From Spirodela intermedia (lineage: Eukaryota > Streptophyta > Magnoliopsida > Alismatales > Araceae), in contig LR746269.1 of the NCBI GenBank assembly GCA_902729315.2, positions 780,001-844,000 on the forward strand: a stretch of 64,000 bases of DNA, given 5' to 3'. The notes under the pieces were generated by a model, which was given only the letters and a program-made list of their open reading frames with translations, had not been told where the DNA came from and searched no databases. The position numbers and the translations under genes are program-made. This document shows, piece by piece, positions 1-19,600 of this stretch (the stretch's first letter is position 1; each line of letters starts with the position of its first letter).

Positions 1-1412
1 CTTAGCATCAGTATTCTGCGTGCGATTGTTATTGATTTAGTTTGGAAATAACCCACAACAAAATTAGCATGGAAGCTGGATGGCAAGTAACTTGTGAATT
101 TTATTCAGAGTGGTAGTGGTGATCCCTTCACAATGTTAATTATTTTCCAGGATAGCCTTTTATTTCATCCACGAAAGCTGCATATTGCAGTAATTGTTAT
201 TCCTTAAACGGAATAGAAGTGACTGAATCCGGGCACACTGCTTGTAGAAAACTTCATATTAGAACAAGAGAAGTGACTGAATGGTGGATAATCTTATTCC
301 AATCGACCTATTATATCGAAAAATTGTATTTGTACTTATTAGATCCAAAAATCGTTATTGGTTCTGCAGTAAAATTAATTATTCTTGATAATGAAACAGA
401 AGCTGTTGCGAAGCTTTTAGGCACTGTAGTTTCTTTCGTGGTGATGAATGGCTTGATCCAGTTGAGCTCTTAGAATTAGTTAAGTTGTACCCCCCTTGTG
501 ACTGATCGCAATGAATTTACTGGGTGATGCGAAGATGAACCTGGGCTCAGACCCAACTGAAATGTATTTATCCTAACCTCGCCCCTCCCCAAACTCACCT
601 CCTGTGAAGATGAATACTGTCAGTGCGTCAAGAGATTCAGAAAGGGATTCAAGCATGAACTGGTGTAGCAAATCTTAAGTCGAGATTTATCAACCATATC
701 AGCCAAATCCGCAATGTAGACCGATTTCAGGATACTGATTTTAGGGTCACAGTACCTTTTCGAATGGGATAAGAATCAGCCCGATTCGTCCTTACGCAAT
801 TTTGTCTTCTAAGCGTAATTAACCATGACCAATCATTCGTTCGGAGAAAAAAAAATTTAGTCTTTTTTCTGTTAACATATCAATTTCGAAAGCATTTAAA
901 ATGCAGATGAACAACCTTGTTTATTTTTGTGTACCTAATGGAGGTTAAGCATGATTGCACTTGGAACATCTATGCACTGTAATGTGTTTCTATGGACATA
1001 TGTTAATCATGTATGCGTGATATAATCAGCAGCCTGTCAGCATAAATGACAACAAAATGAAAAAGTAATTTTAAGGGAAATGTATCCCAGTTAAAAATAA
1101 AATTTCTAAATATATATCTTCTTCATTGAAATTGGATAAATATTACTCCTCATTATAAACATTGTGACTAACAAAGTCAGCATGTTTAATGTTTAAATAG
1201 AAATCAATTAATTTTTTAGGTTTAGAAAATACCAACCTATTGTGGCTGTGGTATTTTTTTAAACGTCCTATGTCACTGATGGTTCTTTTCAAGAAATGAA
1301 AATTTCACCCATAACCTTAAGTAATGCATTGGTGATATATCAAAAACATCTGAGTTAATCTTTATTTATTTCATTTCTTCTTCTTCTTCATTGTCGTTAC
1401 TGTCTTTTGTAG
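1..1412 (+). other. intron 2 of first deoxyhypusine synthase gene (partial)
   Basis: No exon is recognisable here. The stretch ends in a normal acceptor (tttgtag) before DHS exon 3 at 1413. A block at about 489-520 (ccttgtg..tcgcaatgaat) resembles 5068-5100 inside intron 2 of the second DHS gene. This implies that the two introns are homologous and that exons 1-2 of the first gene lie just left of the window. Confidence 0.6.
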
Positions 1413-3907
<2,495 letters not shown>

Positions 3908-3998
3908 AATGTGCATGCAAGGTATCTATTACCATCATTCTCGTGATCTGTGCGATGAATACGTGCGTCTGTGACGAATTCTTCTGGGCTCTAGGATT

Positions 3999-6657
<2,659 letters not shown>

Positions 6658-6856
6658 GGTCATCGCCCTCTCGCAGGTACCGTCCTCTCCACCTCACCCC
6701 CCGTTACCTCTCTAACTTTTTGCTGCTCTTGGGGAGAAAATAAAATAAAATAAAATAAAATAAAATTCTGTCAACGTGGCGGGAGGGCCCACCAGGAAGG
6801 GGGGACCCAAGTCTGGGTCTTGCCTGGCCCATTAATTAAACCCCCCCCCCCCCCAA

Positions 6857-6888
<32 letters not shown>

Positions 6889-7495
6889 GGTAAAGAGTTT
6901 TCGGATCATTTAGCTTGGTTTGCCGATGCCTTAATCAGACCCTCATCCCGCCCCCTGAGATGACTGAATCAGCAACACCGGCTCTCCAGTGAACATCTCC
7001 CTCGTGTCTGAAGTCGGATACCCCTCGGTGTTGACTTCGGACAATGAACGGCCAACTTTTATGAACCGGTTCTTTGTCATGTTATCCAAATGAGCCCCGA
7101 GGTCAATCCCTAGATCACGGGATCTCCTTTACAGTGTATAAAGCATCGTTTTTTTTATTTTATTTTTTATGTCTATATCTAGTGAGAGAAAGAGCGAGAG
7201 ACAGAGAGACAGAGAGAGATGAAAGAGGTGGTGGCTTGGGTAATACTGGGCCACTACCCAACTTGGCCCGTGTCATTTCATCGGAGGATGGGCCCCGCAG
7301 AAGAGTCGGTGCGTTGAGGGAGGCGCACCTGTACTTTTCTTCAGTACCAGTGTTAAGTATCCACTTTTTCTCCCATAAATCCTCGTCCGAAGAAGGCCCA
7401 AAGTCAGGAGGCCCCAGTCAGTAGTAGCCAGAGGGAGAGGAGAACAGAGGGTTTTTCTGACTCTCTCCCGAAGCTTATCCTTCTCCGTTCACACG
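6658..7495. other. DHS-Dof intergenic region with microsatellites
   Basis: Non-coding. It contains an AAAAT pentanucleotide run (about 6736-6766), a run of 14 C (6841-6854) followed by (TTA)n (about 6858-6888), and a GA-rich stretch near 7183-7222. A weak TATA-like tataaag lies at 7137-7143, about 350 bp before the Dof ATG. Confidence 0.6.
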
Positions 7496-7963
7496 ATGTG
7501 GGATCCTCCTCCGCCGCTTGCTGCAGCGGCGCCGCCGCTGCTGTTCCGGTCCGAGGAGAGGAACCTACGGTGCCCGCGGTGCCAGTCGACGGACACCAAG
7601 TTCTGCTACTACAACAACTACAACCTCGCCCAGCCCCGCCACTTCTGCCGGAGCTGCCGCCGCTACTGGACCAAGGGCGGCTCCCTCCGCAACATCCCCG
7701 TCGGCGGCGGCTCTCGCCGGAACACTAAGCGCGTCGCCCCCTCTCCCTCCTCCTCCTCCAAACGGCCCCTCAACCCCCTGGCAACTGCCGGCTCCTCCGG
7801 CGAGGCTTCCGACGGAGGCTGGGTGCCGCCGCTGCCGCCGCCACCGCCCCCACCGCCGGCGGAGACTTTTGTGAGTTCTCAGGACAACGCCGACGACGGC
7901 TGGGACGCCGCCGGCGGGTGGCCCGATCTCGTCATCTACAGTCACAGCTCCAACTTCCAGTGA
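7496..7963 (+). CDS. Dof-type zinc finger transcription factor
   Basis: Intronless gene for a 155-aa protein with one Dof domain at roughly residues 23-75. The C2C2 finger uses the cysteines of [20 protein letters not shown] and [19 protein letters not shown], followed by the basic [11 protein letters not shown] tail of the domain. Dof proteins are plant nuclear factors that bind AAAG-core promoter sites. Downstream come a Ser-rich stretch, a run of ten prolines and an acidic, Trp/Asp-containing C-terminus (residues 125-150) that could serve in activation. At 155 aa it is among the shorter Dof proteins. The ATG at 7496 is the first in frame and leaves a short N-terminus before the finger. The gene is very GC-rich. 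Which Dof subgroup it belongs to cannot be told without a tree. Confidence 0.95.
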   Translation: MWDPPPPLAAAAPPLLFRSEERNLRCPRCQSTDTKFCYYNNYNLAQPRHFCRSCRRYWTKGGSLRNIPVGGGSRRNTKRVAPSPSSSSKRPLNPLATAGSSGEASDGGWVPPLPPPPPPPPAETFVSSQDNADDGWDAAGGWPDLVIYSHSSNFQ

Positions 7964-10623
7964 GCCCGTAAATTCGGAAGACAACCCGAAGATTGATTCC
8001 GATTGCTTCTTCTTCTTCTTCTTCAAAACTTCCCGGTCAACTGCGGCCTCCCATAGGAGTCAATCCTCCAGCTCTGGCGACCCCAAGAAGGAGCGGAGCA
8101 TGATTTGTAAGGAGTGACTGGCTGCCTTCCCCTCTCTCTCTCTCTCTCTCTACTTCTCTTTGAAACCCCGATTTCGAGCTCTCAAAAACCCCACGCGGAG
8201 TGGCATCGCCGGGATTTCTTCAACGGCGACCGCCGGCGGGAGGAGGAGGACGGTGGACATGGGTCGTTTCGAAGACGGAGGGCCGACAAGGGTTCAAATA
8301 GTAACTATCTTTTTATATGGGGTTCTATTTGCAAATTGTGCCGCCATTTTTCCGTTGCATATCATCTCATCGTGTTCCGGCAATGTGACGCGTGCCGCTT
8401 GAAATCGCATCCACGTCCTGGTCACTCCCGCAGTGGACCCGTTCTCTTGAACGTCAGATTCTATTGCGCGTGATATGATTTCCAGGTGAAATTGTATATA
8501 ACCCTTTTTTAATAGAGTTTTTATATGGCCCTTTCAATTTCTGCAATCATCTAACCCATCTCATATGCGCACTCTAGGGACTTCGGGTTGGAAGTCAACG
8601 GGATAGAATGGAAATAATGGTGCTTTATATTGATATTTTAATTCTCAATCATAATACTTTGCAAATAATAATAATAAATTGTGAAGTCAACTGTGCAAAA
8701 GTCCTTGTCATTTGCCTAGGATTTGACATCCAATTAAGTTCATCTGCCCAGGATTTCATTACAAAAATATATCTTATTAAATTATTGGTTTTTTTTATAG
8801 TAAATAAGAATTAATAAACAATTTGCCCCTTATGAGCATAATATCGTAGAGTCATAGGAGCTCCAAGTGAGTGAAAAGTCAAATTGAAAAAGTCAATAAT
8901 CAACAAATCAATCCTAGGAGAGAGAAATAAATATTTTTGGTATTATATTTGATATATTGAAAAAATAATAACATATTGACAATGGCAAATCATCTCTTAT
9001 TAATTATATTAGACGATGAAAATAATATGAGAAATGTCTTGTTAACACATCTATTCAACAACTTGGTCCACAACTTGATAATACATTATATTGACTATGT
9101 CGCAAGGCAACGCATGAGTCAACCCAATAAAATATTTAATTTATTAAATCTCAGCCATTTTAGTTATAATGGTTGAATCTTTGGGCTTTATAGATATTCC
9201 ATGTCAAGAACTTTCACAAGAACACATCAATGTTTTGTCAATTTCATCTAATAGCAGTGGAAACATACGTTCTATCTCTAATGCAAATATAGCTACTTAA
9301 AAGCTTCCTCAATCATCCAAATATTCACCAAAAAAAAAAGGAAGAACATTCATTAACTCTCATAATCATTTATGGGTATTACATTTTTATATTTATATAT
9401 ATGACGTCACTTAGGAGAGTGTTTCCAATATGACAAAAAGTCAACGTAGTGATTTTTTTTGTTTAAATAGTTTTGTTGATATGTGAATTTAAATGTTTCA
9501 TATGAGAGAAAAATGGTGGAAAATCAGAGTAATAACTCGAGCCACGTGAATTCAAGCTAGAAAAAGTCAAATGTACTAAATAAGGGTGTGTGCCTTTTTC
9601 GGTTGCTTTCTAGTGTGTTGACCCAACCTGGTCAACTCGTGTCTCGATCCACCCAGCATAGATGAGGAAAAATATTAAAAAAACCCAAGAGAGGTGCATA
9701 ATTTTTTTAAATAACTCACTTACCTACCTCGTGTCACTTTAAATATTTTTACAAAATTTAAAAGTTATTTACAAAATCAGATAATATTTTAATATAACGC
9801 GTAAGGAGAATAATTCCATTAATTAAACATCTGTTGGCCTCCTCGTGGATTAATTATTTAGTCAATTAATTGGGCTTCTAGTTGCTCCATACGATATGGT
9901 TGCCTTATTAGGATGCCTGTGATGGGCCGATGGGAGGGACCATGTCCGTTCCGTTTTCAGAAAAGGCCGGCCCATCTTGGCCGTCTCGAGGTCCAGTCGG
10001 TCCATTAGGGCTTTTCGGAATTCCGCTTCCCCCACCTATCGCATCCGGTTATTCTCGCCACTCTTTTCTCTCAGGCAGGCTGGGGACCGACGCCGGCCGG
10101 AAGGCTTCTCCTCTCGCGGCCACTCTGCATCGGAGGAGCGGCGTTCAATCCGGCGGCTTTCGACGGCGCCGACCGCCGGTACGGCGCCTCTCTCCTTCTG
10201 TCGAACGTTTCTGGTCCGGCGCAGGGTCACCGCCGTGATCAAGCTGTCGTGGAGTGGCTCACTCTTTCCCTTTTTTCTTGGTAGTTTTCAGGCCTCTTCC
10301 TATCGGGCGGGGGCCCGACGAACTCTGCAACGTCAGTCGACCACAGCCGACGGTCCTCCTGGTTCTTCTTAATCTGGTGATTACACCTCTCAACGTCTTT
10401 CAATTGCTAACGCATTTCATTGTTATGCTTATCTGCTTACATTCGAGTAATTCATTATCCGCTTGATTCTCCATATATGTAATTTTTTTTTTTATGCTGT
10501 CGTTCGGGGAAAGTAAAGCATTTAGCGGTCTTGGCTAACATCGTGCTCACCTCAGTTTCTTTTGAACCAATTTGCAGTTGTTAACCGAGGTCATTGTAAC
10601 CGGATTTGTTGGTCTCTTTTGCA
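7964..10623. other. Dof 3' flank, AT-rich spacer and PheRS 5' leader
   Basis: No gene recognised. 7964-8500 is a GC-moderate Dof 3' flank with a short TC tract near 8130. 8500-9900 is AT-rich with many scattered GTCAA/TTGAC words and nothing coding. 9930-10623 is GC-rich and probably holds the promoter and 5' leader of the PheRS gene. A leader intron is possible (donor near 10376, acceptor near 10577), inferred only from splice-like borders. Confidence 0.4.
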
Positions 10624-13600
10624 ATGCCGACTGTAGGCGTTGGAAGAGACCTTCTCTTCCAAGCTTTGGGAAAGTCTTACAGTAAATTTCTGTAAAACCG
10701 AAAAAGCAATGCAGTACCTGTTTGATTGTTCTATCTTTGAGGTTCTTTTTCCCTTTTCTCTTCCCCCCAGAGAATTTATCCGCTTTTGATCTTCATTGCA
10801 GCTCAAGAAGAGTTTGATGAACTATGTTTTGAGTATGGTATTGAGCTTGACGACGTGGTGAGCTAGTTGAACTTTTCCATCATGTATTGTATTCCATTTT
10901 ATATTTCAACCTGTGTCTATTCTTTGTTCTACAATGATTTTTTTCTCAACGTGCATGGACAGACTACAGAGAAAGCAATAATTAGGAAAGAGAAACACCT
11001 GGAAGAGGATGCAGAACCTGATGGTGATGACGAAGAGGTCATCTACAAAATTGAAGTGCCAGCGAACCGGTCTGTAAATGTTTCTGCCACAGTAGCATTC
11101 TATTACCCTCTTAGCTTCAGCACCGTTACCATTATTGAGTGTTATTCCATCTCTCTCGGGTTATGATTTGGTCCAGGGTGCCAGTTTTTCCAATTATTTG
11201 TGCATTTAACTGTCAACGTGGTTCCCGATGACCTAATATTTCGCTTCATGGTCTGAACTCCAAACAATCACTGATAAACTATCTTCTCTCACCACGATTA
11301 TTATCAAATAAACAACGGGATGATATATCAAAGATGAAGAAGGAAAAACAAAATGAAAAGGCCAAATAAGTTACGCCATGTGGCTACATACTTTCGTTAT
11401 TTTTAATTACAACTGGGCAGTTGAGAGAATAGCAGTATGGCTGCCCCTTTGAATGTGATTTTAGTCCTTGTTTACCGATGAATAAGTTTCAAACAAAAAG
11501 TAAAACGGCAGGGTGCTTTAGACATTAGTCTGCATATGACTTGCTAATGCATCAATTGTCTTGTATGATGGTTGGGAGAAATAAAATCAGAATGATGTAG
11601 TGCAAATTATTTGAATAAATAGTCTACTTCCTCCGCTCCTGTGTCTGACATGAGGGAATGGGAAAAATGCGGTGGGTGGCATCGTGATGAAAAGTTGAAT
11701 AAATGTCTTGTTTGCTTGGCTCCCTGGCTTTTGAGATTCCCTTCTTTCTATTGAGGGAGTCTGTTTCAAAGTAGCCATTTCTTCTCGTTAAATTTTTTTA
11801 GCTTCACAGTTTTTCCTTTTATATTATTTTAGTGACACGGATATTCGTATTCAGGTCTGATTTGCTTTGCCTTGAAGGAATTGCACGATCTCTCCGCATT
11901 TTTACAGGAGCAGAAGAGACGCCTAAATATAAGCTTTCTGATATCTCATCTAAATCTATAGTTACTATGCACGTTAAACCAGAGGTAGTTATGGTGTCAT
12001 TGATCCCTATTTGTTCTTATATTTCACTGTTACGGGCTTCGCTGTTTAAAAGGAGATATCTTCATATTACAGACTGAATTGATTCGACCATATGTTGTCT
12101 GTGCGGTGTTGAGAGGAGTGAAGTTTGATCTAGCAAGATATAACAGCTTCATCGATCTTCAGGACAAGCTTCATGAGAATATCTGCCGGTTGAGTATTTA
12201 TTTTATTTTATTTTTTTAATCCTTGAGATATATTTCATCACTAATTATGTTTACATCATGCATAGGTACTTTTTTCGGGTAAGATCTTAATTTCTCATTT
12301 TTTAAACTCATTTTTTAGGAAGAGAACGCTCGTTGCCATTGGGACTCATGATCTGGACACAATAGAGGGACCATTCACATACGAGGTTGTTCCTTGTCTC
12401 TCGTAACAGACTCGGTTTTGCCATTATCATTTTATTTTCACCCAAGTTGTTTTAACGAGCCATCATGAGAAGAATGTAAGTAGATCGCCTTAAACAAGCA
12501 AAATGACAGAAGGAGTTACCTTTTAAGAGCTAAATATAAAACCTTAAAATCATTATTTATTCATGCAATCCTCGATTCCAAATTATACTTACCTTAGCCA
12601 ATTAGCTTCTCAGGTTGTTTGAAAGCAGTATCTTTCTAACCATGGTTGATTAAGTTTAGCCGAAGTAGAATCTAGATTTCGTTCATGTTCTGGGCTGTGT
12701 TAAGCTTTCATATTGTCTCAGTAAAGTCTAATTTTATGTTTGGGCTTCGGAATTTTATGCCTAATCCTCCATTACCAAATGTTTTTTTACAGTTATGCCG
12801 AAATATACAGTTGCATCCGGAGGTCAAACTAGTTGGACAAAAAATTAAGATCTCTGTAGATCATGATTAATGAACATGTATGAGCGGCACTCAGGGAGCG
12901 AGCACCTTCTGGAAAATGACACGGGAATTCTTATATTTGTGATAAATCTGAAGTGGTACAAATAGGTTAAATGCTCTGATAAAATAATAAAAAGAATGGG
13001 ATAAAATTGAGATGGTGAAGCTGGATATTTTGGTGTGAGCTATATCCACAAACCTGTGAAACAAAATATCCATTTCATAGCTTCCCCACGTTACTTGTTT
13101 AGATTAGCAATAAGCCTTTATATTACTTTGACTGGATGCGCTGAGTTGGGTCACAGCAAACCTTACCATAGTTTTAGACTATCAACAACAGACGCACAAG
13201 GGACTCTAGATATGCACTCATAATTTTTCATCTTGGGTGATCGTGCGGTCAAAATGGCCTGCTAAAGGTTTATTGAGAGGAATTGAATTGAATTCTAAAT
13301 CTACTCAACTCCTTACCAATGTGTCCATATTGTGACTACTTTAGTGTGCCATAACTTGTGTCTCAAAAATCATTGCCTCAAGAATTTGCTCTGTAGCTCC
13401 CCAGTTCTTCATTATAAATTCATTTTATACCCTCTTTTAATTTAATTAACTCGTAAATGTTGTATCATGCGATAAGCATATCAGATGATACATCAGCAAA
13501 GTGTTATAGCTACAGACGCTACAAATGTTCTCATTGAGAAATCTAAGATAACTTGCTGCAGCAACCTAGCAGGGAGAAAGTTTTGGTGTTAGAGACTTAT

Positions 13601-16600
13601 TCCTGTATCATGATCATGAGATCCTTTAAGCACTCGTCTATTTCCTTTTTAACTGTAATTGATGGGATTGGCATCCAAGGGAACTGGTTGACCTCCTTTC
13701 CAAGCCTTGTGGGTCACATGCTGTCCACATGGCAGTGACCCATCAGGAAATTTGGAAGAGGACTAGGTTAGTCTTCTGTATACCCCATAAGTAGAGATGT
13801 TTTTTGTTTCAATGCACTATCTAGTGCTCTATCTCCCTCTTCTTCCCTCCATTTTGTCGTTTGTTTAAGGGCCGAGTGTTACATCAAGTGTTGTGATGAT
13901 ATCTTCAAATAGTAGCAAGTCAATTACGGCTTGCAATACATCATTCATGAGCTTTCGTGATCTCGTTGCTGTTCCTAGAAGTGAAAATGGATCACTCCAA
14001 ATGATTCAAACAAAGCTAAATAAGGTCAATCATATGGTATGTTCTGTGGCTACTTGTCATTCTATCTCTGGTTGTGTTAGATTAGACTATATCAACGGGA
14101 GGCTCCAACTCTTTAGCTAGAAGTCTTGAAATTATGAAGATTGGCTTCTTGAGAACAGTGTTGTGATTTTATGGTTGATAACTCAGTTAGCGTTTTGATT
14201 TAACCCATAATTCTGTGGAAGATTACAACATATAGGGTGTGAATTATTATAGCGAAAATGTTTCGGCAGAAGCAAGATATTTGTTGTATATATTAACTCA
14301 CGACTGAAATACACTCTATGTGACAAGGAAATATGTTCGTCATGGGTACCTTGGTGCTCTGCATAACAAGTAGGAGAATCTTCCATTGAGGATTGGAATC
14401 CATTTAAGAATTGGAGAAGTGTTACAAAAAATGATTGACAGAAGAGGATTTTTGCATTCTTCACACAGATGAACCCAAAATATGAGCGTTTAGGAGTCGA
14501 ATTCTCAATTCTGATCCTCTACCAACTTTATAGCTGGTGTATTTCAAGATCTGGAGTGAGTACCGAGGAAAGTCATGAACGAACACCAAACTCGTATAAG
14601 TATTGGAGAAAATGGTTGTTCAACATTTATGAAGAAAATTAAAAATGGAGAAATATGGGAAATAATCAATGTAAGGAAAAGAAGAAGGATGTCAGGTTAT
14701 GCATTCACTATGGCAAGAAGAATCCTGACAAGAAGTTTGTGAGGTTCAGAAGGAGAGAAGTAGCTTTAGAGAACATAACCACAGCTAGTCATCTAACTAT
14801 TATTTCTGCTTGTTCGTTTTTCTAAGAGTAGAACCTAATTAGCAATTTTATGACATCTCATCATTAGACATTGCTGCATTTCTAAGAATTCTTTCACAAT
14901 TTAGTAGGACCACCTTAAAAATGTACTGAAAAGGTTGCCTCAGTACTGCTAATTCAATTGCTAACTCTTGGCCTATTGTCTTAGAACCAACTGACCGTAT
15001 GACAGGTTTCTTTACCTTGTCTTCTTAATATTTTCTTGGTTCTATTGTCTTTGAAGCAACTGACCGTATGACAGGTATCTTTACCTTGTCTTCTTAATAT
15101 TTTCTTGGCCCTAGACAGGATAAGGTGATCAATTTAGATGGTACAATGGTCACTATTGCTGACTAAATGGCCAAATACCTCCAAATATTTCAATAAAGTA
15201 GGAAATGGGCTTAGGAGCAGGGAAATAGACTCCTTTTTCCGTTCCTTTTTCTTGAAAATCCCTCAGCTCCTTTTAGTGTTTTTAAAATATGATATATGAT
15301 TGTTTCCTGGACTAGTTCTGTGTGAATTATGGAGAAATTTGTATAAGTGAAGCTGGGAATTGTATAGGTTAAATTGACCTACTTTTGGCCAGGCCCTATA
15401 GCTTGCGATACAACCATACAATTATCTAATCACTTTTCCAAGTTTTTAGACTAGAATTTGCTAAACTTCTACTTTGTGCTGAAATTATATGTAATGGCTC
15501 AATTGACAATTTATTTACTATTTTGAACTTTATGTTCTTTCTTCTGCTATTGTTTGTAGTTTCGATTAGTTTCCTGTCAACAAGAGGAGGAATTTGTTAT
15601 TTTGCTGTTGTTTTTGCCCTTTGATTATCAAAACATCGCAGTTGCCACCCTCTCTACATTATTTTAAAATGCAGCTGATTTTTGTGAGTATTTCAGCAGT
15701 AAACCGGATTTATGATGTGACATTCTTAATTATTATTTTGCAGGCACTACAACCATCACAAATCAATTTTGTGCCCTTAAAAGAGGTAAATAGTCAGCGT
15801 TTTCATTCGTTCTCTAGAGTTTAGGAAGTTGGATTTCGAGTTTCGATGTTTTTTTGAAAAAGAGATCTGTATGAATTCAGAAGAGGGAAAAAAACGATAC
15901 CCTTTGCCTCTGTTAGAGCGGTGAACTCAATGATATTCAAACAATCTTTTCCTTTTTTATCTGAGCAATGATTCTAAATCCAAGAAAAAAGAATTTATGT
16001 TGTGAACATGCTCTAGAATAAGACCAAGGTTGCAGATACACTAAATAGTCCTTTATACAAAGTTCTTTCATGAAGAAATATTAACCTTGTGTGAATTTAA
16101 TATGAAGTATCAATGTCCACACTAGGCAGTTTTCAGTCTTCACAAACTATTTTTCTATTCCCTTTTCAGTCAAAAAGCTTCAGAGCTGACGAACTGATGC
16201 AACACTACAAAGTAAGTCCAGTAAAGTGGTTGTGTATATTTCTGCTTTTGAATCCTTGGTTTATATAAATAGTTCGTTTATTATCCTCCTTTGTCACTCT
16301 CTGGCGAAATTTGTCTTTGCTCATAAGATAATTTTTTGCATTTTTAATTTGTTCCTTGTAGTCAGATAAGAAACTGAAGAAGTTCTTGAATATAATTGAA
16401 GATTCGCCAGTTTACCCTGTCATTTATGATATAAACAGGTAACATGTCCGTTTCATGTGATTCTTTCCAGGACTATTTTAATGCAAGATGTTTCATTTTA
16501 TGGTTTTGGAGTTTCTTTTAAGATATAATATTTTCGCAACGGTCTCATGCTTATCTTCCTCTATTTTGAAGGTACTGTTCTGCACATCCAATTTGTTATC

Positions 16601-19600
16601 GTGTAATTATTAATATGCATAATAAATTTAAATATGGAGGGCATTAACCGTAATATGTTTTCTAATAAATGCGCAAAATAGTAATATTCTTTCATTCTTT
16701 TCCATATTTAGAGGAATCATCAACTGCTACTAGTAAGATCAACGGATTAAGATTTTTGGTTTTATGAAATTTCTGGTTTGACGGGTCTCCTGTTTGCTTG
16801 TTAGAATGATTGATGCCTTTATTTATTAGAATTTCACTGCTTCTCTTTGCAAATAATTTCAACACAATTTTATGCTTTTTTTTAGTGAAGAAAAATAATT
16901 TCTCAATTTGATTTATATTTTGACACCCTTTTGCTGCTTTAAGTTGTTTGGATTTTTACGAGTTGCCATCTCTGGGAAAATGTTTTAATTGATTTACTGA
17001 CAACTCAATTGAAAATGGGAGTGGGGTGTTTCAGGCTGGTGTTCATATATGTTATGGTGACTGTGTTTTACCTGCAGAACTGTTCTTTCACTCCCTCCAA
17101 TCATTAATGGTGCACATTCTGCAATCACTCTCAAGACGAAGAATGTCTTCATTGAGTGCACTGCCACTGATATAACAAAGGCAAAGATTGTTCTGAATAC
17201 AATGGTAGGTTGTATGGCTTAATCACCACATGATACCAAATAATGTCATTATCTTTGCACAAACTTTGTATAGTTGACTCCTTTTATATTCCATATAGGT
17301 GACTATGTTTTCTGAGTACTGTGAAAGAAAATTCGAAGTTGAACCGGTTAAAGTGGTGTATGCCAATGGTTCATCGCAAATTTATCCCGATCTCTCGGAC
17401 TACACATTGGAAGTACCACTGTCATACATTACCAGTCAAGTTGGCATCAAGATGGAGGCAAATGAAGTATGGTTTTCTCTTTAAAATTTTAGAAATTTTC
17501 TGACGATAAGATGCATAAATGACAAGACTTTCATCGTGGCTTTTTCTGATGGCCTGATTTTAACTGAATCTATATTTTAAACAAATATTTATAATTGCAA
17601 GAAGCTAATCCTAAATTTTGGTTACGTTATAATTACAGTTTGACAGATGATTGAATCTGTACTCAACCATTCCTGTCCTCGAGTTCTAACTTCTGAGTGA
17701 AAACATTGGTTTTGAATGATGTGCTATGGTATAACTCATTTAAAAGGATGGGAAATTCTGACTTGACTTAATGACGTGTAACTTTATTGGAGTCATGCAA
17801 ATTTGCATTATTTGCTTTCAAATGTACGGTATCTTGGATGCTTCTAGATATTTCGTGTCCAAAGATATAGAAGAAGTTGAATCTACTTTTGACTCATTGA
17901 GATAGTGTAGATGGACATCTCTCAACTCTATACATTTAAAGTTGGTTCACGTTTGTTGTCGCTTGGATGGTCCATACGGTTGAGCTGAGTTGCATTGGAT
18001 CAATAAGACTGATGCAACTTGGTTTCAATTGATCCAGCCAATATAAGTTGCTGTGCGTTTGTCCACTTATACTTGATTAGTTGTTGACTGCTAATATATA
18101 TATATATTGTGTTTCTTCAGGTTATTTCTTTTCTGAAGAAAATGCAATTGAATGTGAAACAGTCAAATTCGGGTGATGAAAATAGTATTACTGTTTCTGT
18201 CCCTCCAACTCGAAGTGACATTCTTCATGCTTGTGATGTGATGGAGGTATTGATCATGTTGTGTTAATTCCCTTTTTTTTTCTATGCTGTCTTATCCTTA
18301 TATTAAAGAATTTTTCTTTATAATTTTCAAGGATCTCTCTATTGCGTATGGATTTAACAAAATCCCAGAAACAATTCCTGCGACCAGAACAGAGGGGAAA
18401 AGGCAACCCTTGAACCTTTTTTCTGATCTTATTAGATTGCAGGTACTTTCATTGTTGTCCAAGTATCACTCTGGTTCCGGTTTCTCATTGTGTAGCTAAG
18501 AGAACATCTCCTATCAGAAAATTATTGGCTAAATAGGTTGCCTTTTCGTTTTTAGTTTATCTAACATTCCTTGTGCAGGTTAACGACGGGAATCCCAAAT
18601 TCTATTTATTTTACCTACATTTTACTGGAGGAGGTTCACCCATTGTCAAGATCTAATTTTTGCAGGTTGCCATGGCGGGTTACAAGGAGGTGTTAACGTG
18701 GGTATTGTGCTCTTGTGAGGAAAATTTTTCAATGTTAAATCGGAAGGATGATGGAAAGACCTCTGTTATCATTGAGAATCCCCGTTCATCTGAATTCGAG
18801 GTCTGTTTAATCTTTCTTTTTGCTACGAACATTGATAACATATACTTAAACTTAGATCTGCATGCCTCTTCCCAGCTTTGACAGTGATGCACGTCAAGTT
18901 TGGGAATTAGGTCTCTAATAGAGTGCTGCAAATAGTCGTGGAACCTCATTAAGCCAATTTCTCAGTAAATGGTATTTTTTGTGCAAAGGTTGTTCTGTTT
19001 GACAAAAAGTTATACTAGTCGAATTTGAACTTCGAAACATACGCATTTAAACCGCATGGTTTATGCTAAGAGTTAACTATGGTTATAGGGTTGCAATATC
19101 CAGTGAAGTATAACCCTGCGTGATTCTTAAAAATGGCAGACCGAGGGTTGTTGATAATCATTTCGGGTTACATCTTGTGAGGACCCTTTTTGTTTTAAAG
19201 TTGGTTGAATGACTATTATAGAAACATCTATGAATTTTTTGACTGTGGATAGAGCTGTGTATTCATGCAATGAGAAAAATAGTGGACAGGATGTACATGT
19301 ATGAGCTCTGTGTTCTCTAGAAAACCTAGCCCTGTGGATAGCTTCTATATGTACTTGATCAAGACGGTATGGGCCAATATCATTAGCCCCAACTACCCAA
19401 AAATGACGGAAGTGTTACTTGCTCGTTTACAAAAACCTCTCTTACTCTTTTACCTTAAGTCTTCTTAATGTATGTCACTAGTAGTTTTACAAGTATGCTT
19501 GGGGACTCTCGGGGCACTACTGATCCTGGGTTTACCTGTTGAAGCCTGTGTTTATCCATTACCATAGTGATGATCAGCAATAAATTAGTCAATCTTTGTT

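Noticed and set aside
1-1412. Search for DHS exons 1-2 of the first copy inside the window
   Set aside because: No match to the N-terminal blocks in any frame. Homology to intron 2 of the second copy places those exons left of the window.
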